Source: Pseudomonadota bacterium (GTDB taxonomy: Bacteria; Bdellovibrionota; Bacteriovoracia; Bacteriovoracales; Bacteriovoracaceae). Taken from it: 7,705 nucleotides of DNA. Of the stretch, positions 5,119 through 7,705 are shown in pieces. The notes below the pieces were generated by a model. It ran no database searches. It saw nothing but the letters and a program-made list of their open reading frames with translations, and was not told the origin of the DNA. Made by a program: the position numbers and the translations under genes. Every line of letters begins with the position of its first letter. Within the stretch, counting starts at the first letter, position 1. The stretch is from positions 1 to 7,705 of the forward strand of contig JAJTIF010000162.1 in assembly GCA_021299675.1 (NCBI GenBank), read 5' to 3'.

Positions 5119-6783
5119 TTAGGAGGAGCAACTCATGTGCGAGACGCCCGCTCTCTCAAAGAGCTCCACGGGTCTGAGCCGGTAGTACTTCTCCTCTATC
5201 GCCTTTGACTGTTCGGCGTAAGGGGCGTTCATGACTTCGGCTAACTCCCGCACAAGCTCGTAGTTCCCGAGTGCCGCTTGCTGATAAGCCGGAACCAAAA
5301 ACCATTCCCGCAAGCTGTACTTTGGGTTCACGGCTTTCATACGGGCCGAGATCTCCGCGCGAGATCCTCCCTGTGTGACAAGGGCCATCCAACTGGCGAA
5401 CCACTTGCTCCAACGCTCACGCTCATGAGCCTCGACTGCTCGATAGAAACTCTTCGTTAGTGGCTCGATCGACTCGGGCACCTGAGAGAGCTCCCGGAAA
5501 AAGATGGTGTAATCCACCGGAGTCTGCCGCATCAAGAGTTCAAGCTCCTTGAAAAGCTCAACATCTAAAGCCTTCAGACCGAGTTTTGCCGACCACATGG
5601 CAGCGAGTTTTTTTTGCATCATAAGGGGAAATGATTTTCGGATGCTATCGAGCTCTCCCAAAGCTTCAGGTTGGGAAGCCAGTAAGGGAGTTAGGGCCAG
5701 GCAAAACATCCCAAAATTTCTTTCGGCAGCCAAGGGCTGATTCATGAAGGCGAAGTGCTGACCACCACCGGTCCAGGGCTGAAAGTTGGGATGGTAGGCT
5801 TCACAGAATCCAAAGGGGCCATAATCTAGAGTGAAGCCACCAGCGGCACAGTTATCGCTGTTAAAATTCCCCTGACAGTAGCCCACTCGGATCCAGTTTG
5901 CGACAAGAGTGGTGAGTCGGTCTAAAAAACTCTGGGCCAGCGGATTTATTTGCGCCGTGATTTCACCACTAAGAAGTTCTGGATACTCACGCGCGATCAA
6001 GTGAGACACTATTTTTTCTAGCTCCTCTCCTGCTTTAGCGTGTTCGTTTTTGCGGGCCCTGCGACCAAAGAGCTCGAGCTGTCCCACACGGATAAATGAC
6101 GAGGCGACGCGCGTGGTGATCGCTGCGGGATCCAGCACGTAGATGTCTGGGTCGCGAGAGGTGGAGCCGGCAGAAAACCAAGGTCTTCTTACTTTCTCTT
6201 TAAGAGAGACATATAAACTCAACGAGCGCGAGGTAGGCACGCCGAGGGCGTGCATGTGTTCTTGCGCTAAAAACTCTCGGACACTCGAGCGCAGCACGGC
6301 CCGTCCGTCTGCCCCTCGACAATAAGGTGTCGGTCCTCCGCCCTTGAGCTGCATCTCCCAGCGACGCCCGCCTAAGAGGCCCTCGAAGATCGAGATGGCT
6401 CGTCCGTCTCCGTAGCCGTTGCCGGTCTGAAAAGGACACTGCTGGTAGTACTCAGTCCCAAAAATAGAGAGAGCGTAGCCGCAGGCCCAACCCTGTTTTC
6501 TCAAAGGCAGCGGGAGCTGAGAGAGGTCACCAGAGAACATTCTCATGAACTCTGGATTCTCAGCGAGAGCGTCGTCAAAGCCGAGCTCTCGAAACAGTGG
6601 TTTACTATGAAAGATGTACTCCGGTGCTTCGAGGGGCTTCGGGTTGACGGGTACGAAGTGGCCCGAAAAAACTTCTCGCGGCTCATGATCGACTCCATCT
6701 TTTCGAGACTGTGGATCCGGGGTGAGCTCTTCGAGCAATGAATACTGGGCCCTTGGGGCCAGATCTGTGAGTGATTTAATCAT
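5119..6783 (-). CDS. selO: SelO/YdiU-family protein adenylyltransferase (AMPylase)
   Basis: This pseudokinase-fold enzyme of 554 residues is expected to transfer AMP from ATP to Ser/Thr/Tyr of target proteins, a role tied to redox stress in studied members. The block EMQLKGGGPTPYCRGADGRA (143-162) carries the ATP-site Lys147 and is followed by VLRSSVREFL (163-172, with Glu170). The catalytic region reads GNFNSDN (305-311) then LDYGPFGF (319-326), giving Asp310, Asn311 and Asp320. The usual HGVMNTDN is replaced by CQGNFNSDN, a divergent subfamily form. Later NPKYSLREWF is the known C-terminal block. The protein ends SCSS; Cys552 occupies the place where animal SelO has selenocysteine. An in-frame TAA four codons upstream bounds the start. 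ATG 6783 has GAGG only one base away, so the SD spacing is poor. Typical length in bacteria is about 480-560. Confidence 0.93.
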   Translation of the reverse strand: MIKSLTDLAPRAQYSLLEELTPDPQSRKDGVDHEPREVFSGHFVPVNPKPLEAPEYIFHSKPLFRELGFDDALAENPEFMRMFSGDLSQLPLPLRKQGWACGYALSIFGTEYYQQCPFQTGNGYGDGRAISIFEGLLGGRRWEMQLKGGGPTPYCRGADGRAVLRSSVREFLAQEHMHALGVPTSRSLSLYVSLKEKVRRPWFSAGSTSRDPDIYVLDPAAITTRVASSFIRVGQLELFGRRARKNEHAKAGEELEKIVSHLIAREYPELLSGEITAQINPLAQSFLDRLTTLVANWIRVGYCQGNFNSDNCAAGGFTLDYGPFGFCEAYHPNFQPWTGGGQHFAFMNQPLAAERNFGMFCLALTPLLASQPEALGELDSIRKSFPLMMQKKLAAMWSAKLGLKALDVELFKELELLMRQTPVDYTIFFRELSQVPESIEPLTKSFYRAVEAHERERWSKWFASWMALVTQGGSRAEISARMKAVNPKYSLREWFLVPAYQQAALGNYELVRELAEVMNAPYAEQSKAIEEKYYRLRPVELFERAGVSHMSCSS

Positions 6784-6884
6784 ACCTCGACTTTATGCTA
6801 GGGGACCTAAAATGTCATACGCCACTTTGACCATGAAAGAAGTTCATACCCTAAGGAAGATAAAGGCATCCCTGAATCGGCGCG

Positions 6885-6890
6885 TTGACA
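6885..6890 (+). promoter_or_regulatory. Consensus -35 (TTGACA) upstream of nuclease gene
   Basis: A perfect -35 hexamer lies 51 bases before the nuclease ATG. The best -10 candidates 16-18 bp downstream (around 6908-6914, AAAGAT-like) are poor, and they overlap the inverted repeat at 6900-6932. The promoter may therefore be weak or regulated. Confidence 0.4.
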
Positions 6891-6899
6891 GTCATTCAT

Positions 6900-6932
6900 C
6901 ACTTTTGAAAAGATGCAACCACCTCAAAAGTG
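6900..6932. repeat. 9-bp perfect inverted repeat ahead of nuclease gene
   Basis: CACTTTTGA (6900-6908) and TCAAAAGTG (6924-6932) are exact reverse complements with a 15-base spacer. The last base of the right arm is the first G of the SD GGAG (6932-6935). A palindrome GGAGCTCC (6932-6939) follows. It could be an operator over the -10 region or an mRNA stem near the SD. Confidence 0.55.
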
Positions 6933-6941
6933 GAGCTCCTC

Positions 6942-7705
6942 ATGCGTCTTCTCTGGATTGTGTTACTCGTGATTTCAGCCTCTGCCCACGCCGGCAGATC
7001 TCGTCAGAGCTTAAAAATCGTCACGAGTAATTTTGAAAACCTCTTCGATGCCGTCCACGACATTGGTAAAAAAGATTACACCTACCTGCCTCTCGTGGTG
7101 AAAGAAGCCATGCCCGAGGCCAAAGCTTTCTGTGAAACCATGGGCGGATTTTTTCGTGTGGAGTGCTTCACGCTTGATTGGACTGATCAGGTGGTAGAGA
7201 GAAAAGTCACGCGCATCTCCGAGTTGATGAGCAAAGTTTTTGCGCCCCAGATGCCCGATGTGGTAGTGGTGCAAGAAGTGGAGAACATGAATGCACTCTC
7301 CATGGTGGCGCGGGCGATGGGTTCACGCTACCAAGCCGTTTTGATCGAAGGTCCGGATGAGCGCGGAATCGATACGGGCTTCATCACCAGTCTGCCGATC
7401 CTAAAAACGAAACTGCATGAATTCACCACTCAAAGCGGTCGCCCCACCCGCGGCATCCTTGAGATGACGGTGCGGGCCCATCGCAAAAAAGTGACCATCT
7501 TTGCCAATCACTGGCCTTCACAGTCAAACCCCGATGCAGATCGCATGATGGCCGGTGAAACCTTACTCAAAATCGCCAAAGCCGCCAAAAGATCCAGTGA
7601 CCTCGTCATCCTCGCCGGTGACTTCAACACCGCTCAAGATGATGTGCAAAATGCACTCTCAACTTTCATTCTCCCCGACTTCTACGACGCCGAAGCGGAA
7701 GCTCG
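6942..7705 (+). CDS. Secreted endonuclease/exonuclease/phosphatase-family protein (3' end cut by window edge)
   Basis: The visible 254 residues start with a Sec signal peptide: MRLLW, a hydrophobic core and cleavage after A-H-A (15-17). The mature part shows the EEP (DNase I-like) metal-dependent phosphodiesterase fold. SNFENLFD (29-36) has the first metal-site Asn30. VVVQEVEN (108-115) has Glu112. ERGIDTGF (140-147) follows, then NHWPSQ (189-194) with His190, and GDFNT (226-230) with Asp227 and Asn229. All core catalytic elements seen so far are intact, so it is probably an active extracytoplasmic nuclease or related phosphodiesterase. The C-terminal His region lies beyond the edge. Residues 45-85 hold an insert with two cysteines (64 and 75), absent from minimal EEP domains; they could form a disulfide in the periplasm. 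The start has SD GGAG six bases upstream. It is divergent from selO. Confidence 0.88.
   Translation, partial: MRLLWIVLLVISASAHAGRSRQSLKIVTSNFENLFDAVHDIGKKDYTYLPLVVKEAMPEAKAFCETMGGFFRVECFTLDWTDQVVERKVTRISELMSKVFAPQMPDVVVVQEVENMNALSMVARAMGSRYQAVLIEGPDERGIDTGFITSLPILKTKLHEFTTQSGRPTRGILEMTVRAHRKKVTIFANHWPSQSNPDADRMMAGETLLKIAKAAKRSSDLVILAGDFNTAQDDVQNALSTFILPDFYDAEAEA

Noticed and set aside
6812..7030. Possible small protein beginning MSYATLTMKEV in the selO/nuclease gap
   Set aside because: A GGGGA stretch precedes the ATG, but the frame runs through the promoter and inverted repeat and then out of frame into the nuclease gene. No known motif.

Overview
The window looks like ordinary, gene-dense chromosome of a Gram-negative bacterium. 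Base composition is moderate, Shine-Dalgarno (SD) sites are clear, one product carries a Sec-type signal peptide, and intergenic gaps are short. The gene mix (POT transporter, tandem UspA protein, CoA-transferase of the 4-hydroxybutyrate type, hemerythrin-like protein, SelO, secreted EEP nuclease) would fit a Bdellovibrionota- or delta-proteobacteria-like organism. That placement is only a guess, because no rRNA or other lineage marker is present. There are no mobile elements, CRISPR arrays, tRNAs or long repeats.

Left part (1-2073): a POT/PTR2-like transporter runs off the left edge on the minus strand. It is divergent from a two-CBS-domain protein. The gap between them holds an FNR/CRP-family dyad placed 41.5 bp upstream of the start predicted from the CBS gene's -10 box. 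The CBS gene meets a minus-strand GNAT acetyltransferase tail to tail, with 3 bp between the stop codons.

Centre (2074-2343): this intergenic stretch is the most informative non-coding region. Read on the minus strand it shows, in order, a good sigma-70-type promoter, a nine-base perfect SD, a 13-codon open reading frame, a GC hairpin with a T-run that begins inside the leader stop codon, and then the SD and start of the GNAT gene. This is the layout of a leader-peptide attenuator. Plus-strand promoter elements for the usp gene and an 8-bp inverted repeat lie in the same stretch.

Middle to right (2344-5116): a tandem UspA protein and a CoA-transferase form a tight pair (14 bp gap). A hemerythrin-like protein follows after 89 bp; its SD lies in the arm of a short perfect hairpin. 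Together with the CBS protein and the FNR-type box this suggests a low-oxygen, nitrosative or energy-stress gene set, which is inference. The hemerythrin gene ends 2 bp from the end of the convergent selO (protein AMPylase) gene.

Right edge (6784-7705): selO is divergent from a secreted endonuclease/exonuclease/phosphatase-family protein that runs off the right edge. The gap has a consensus -35 hexamer and a perfect 9-bp inverted repeat just ahead of the nuclease start.
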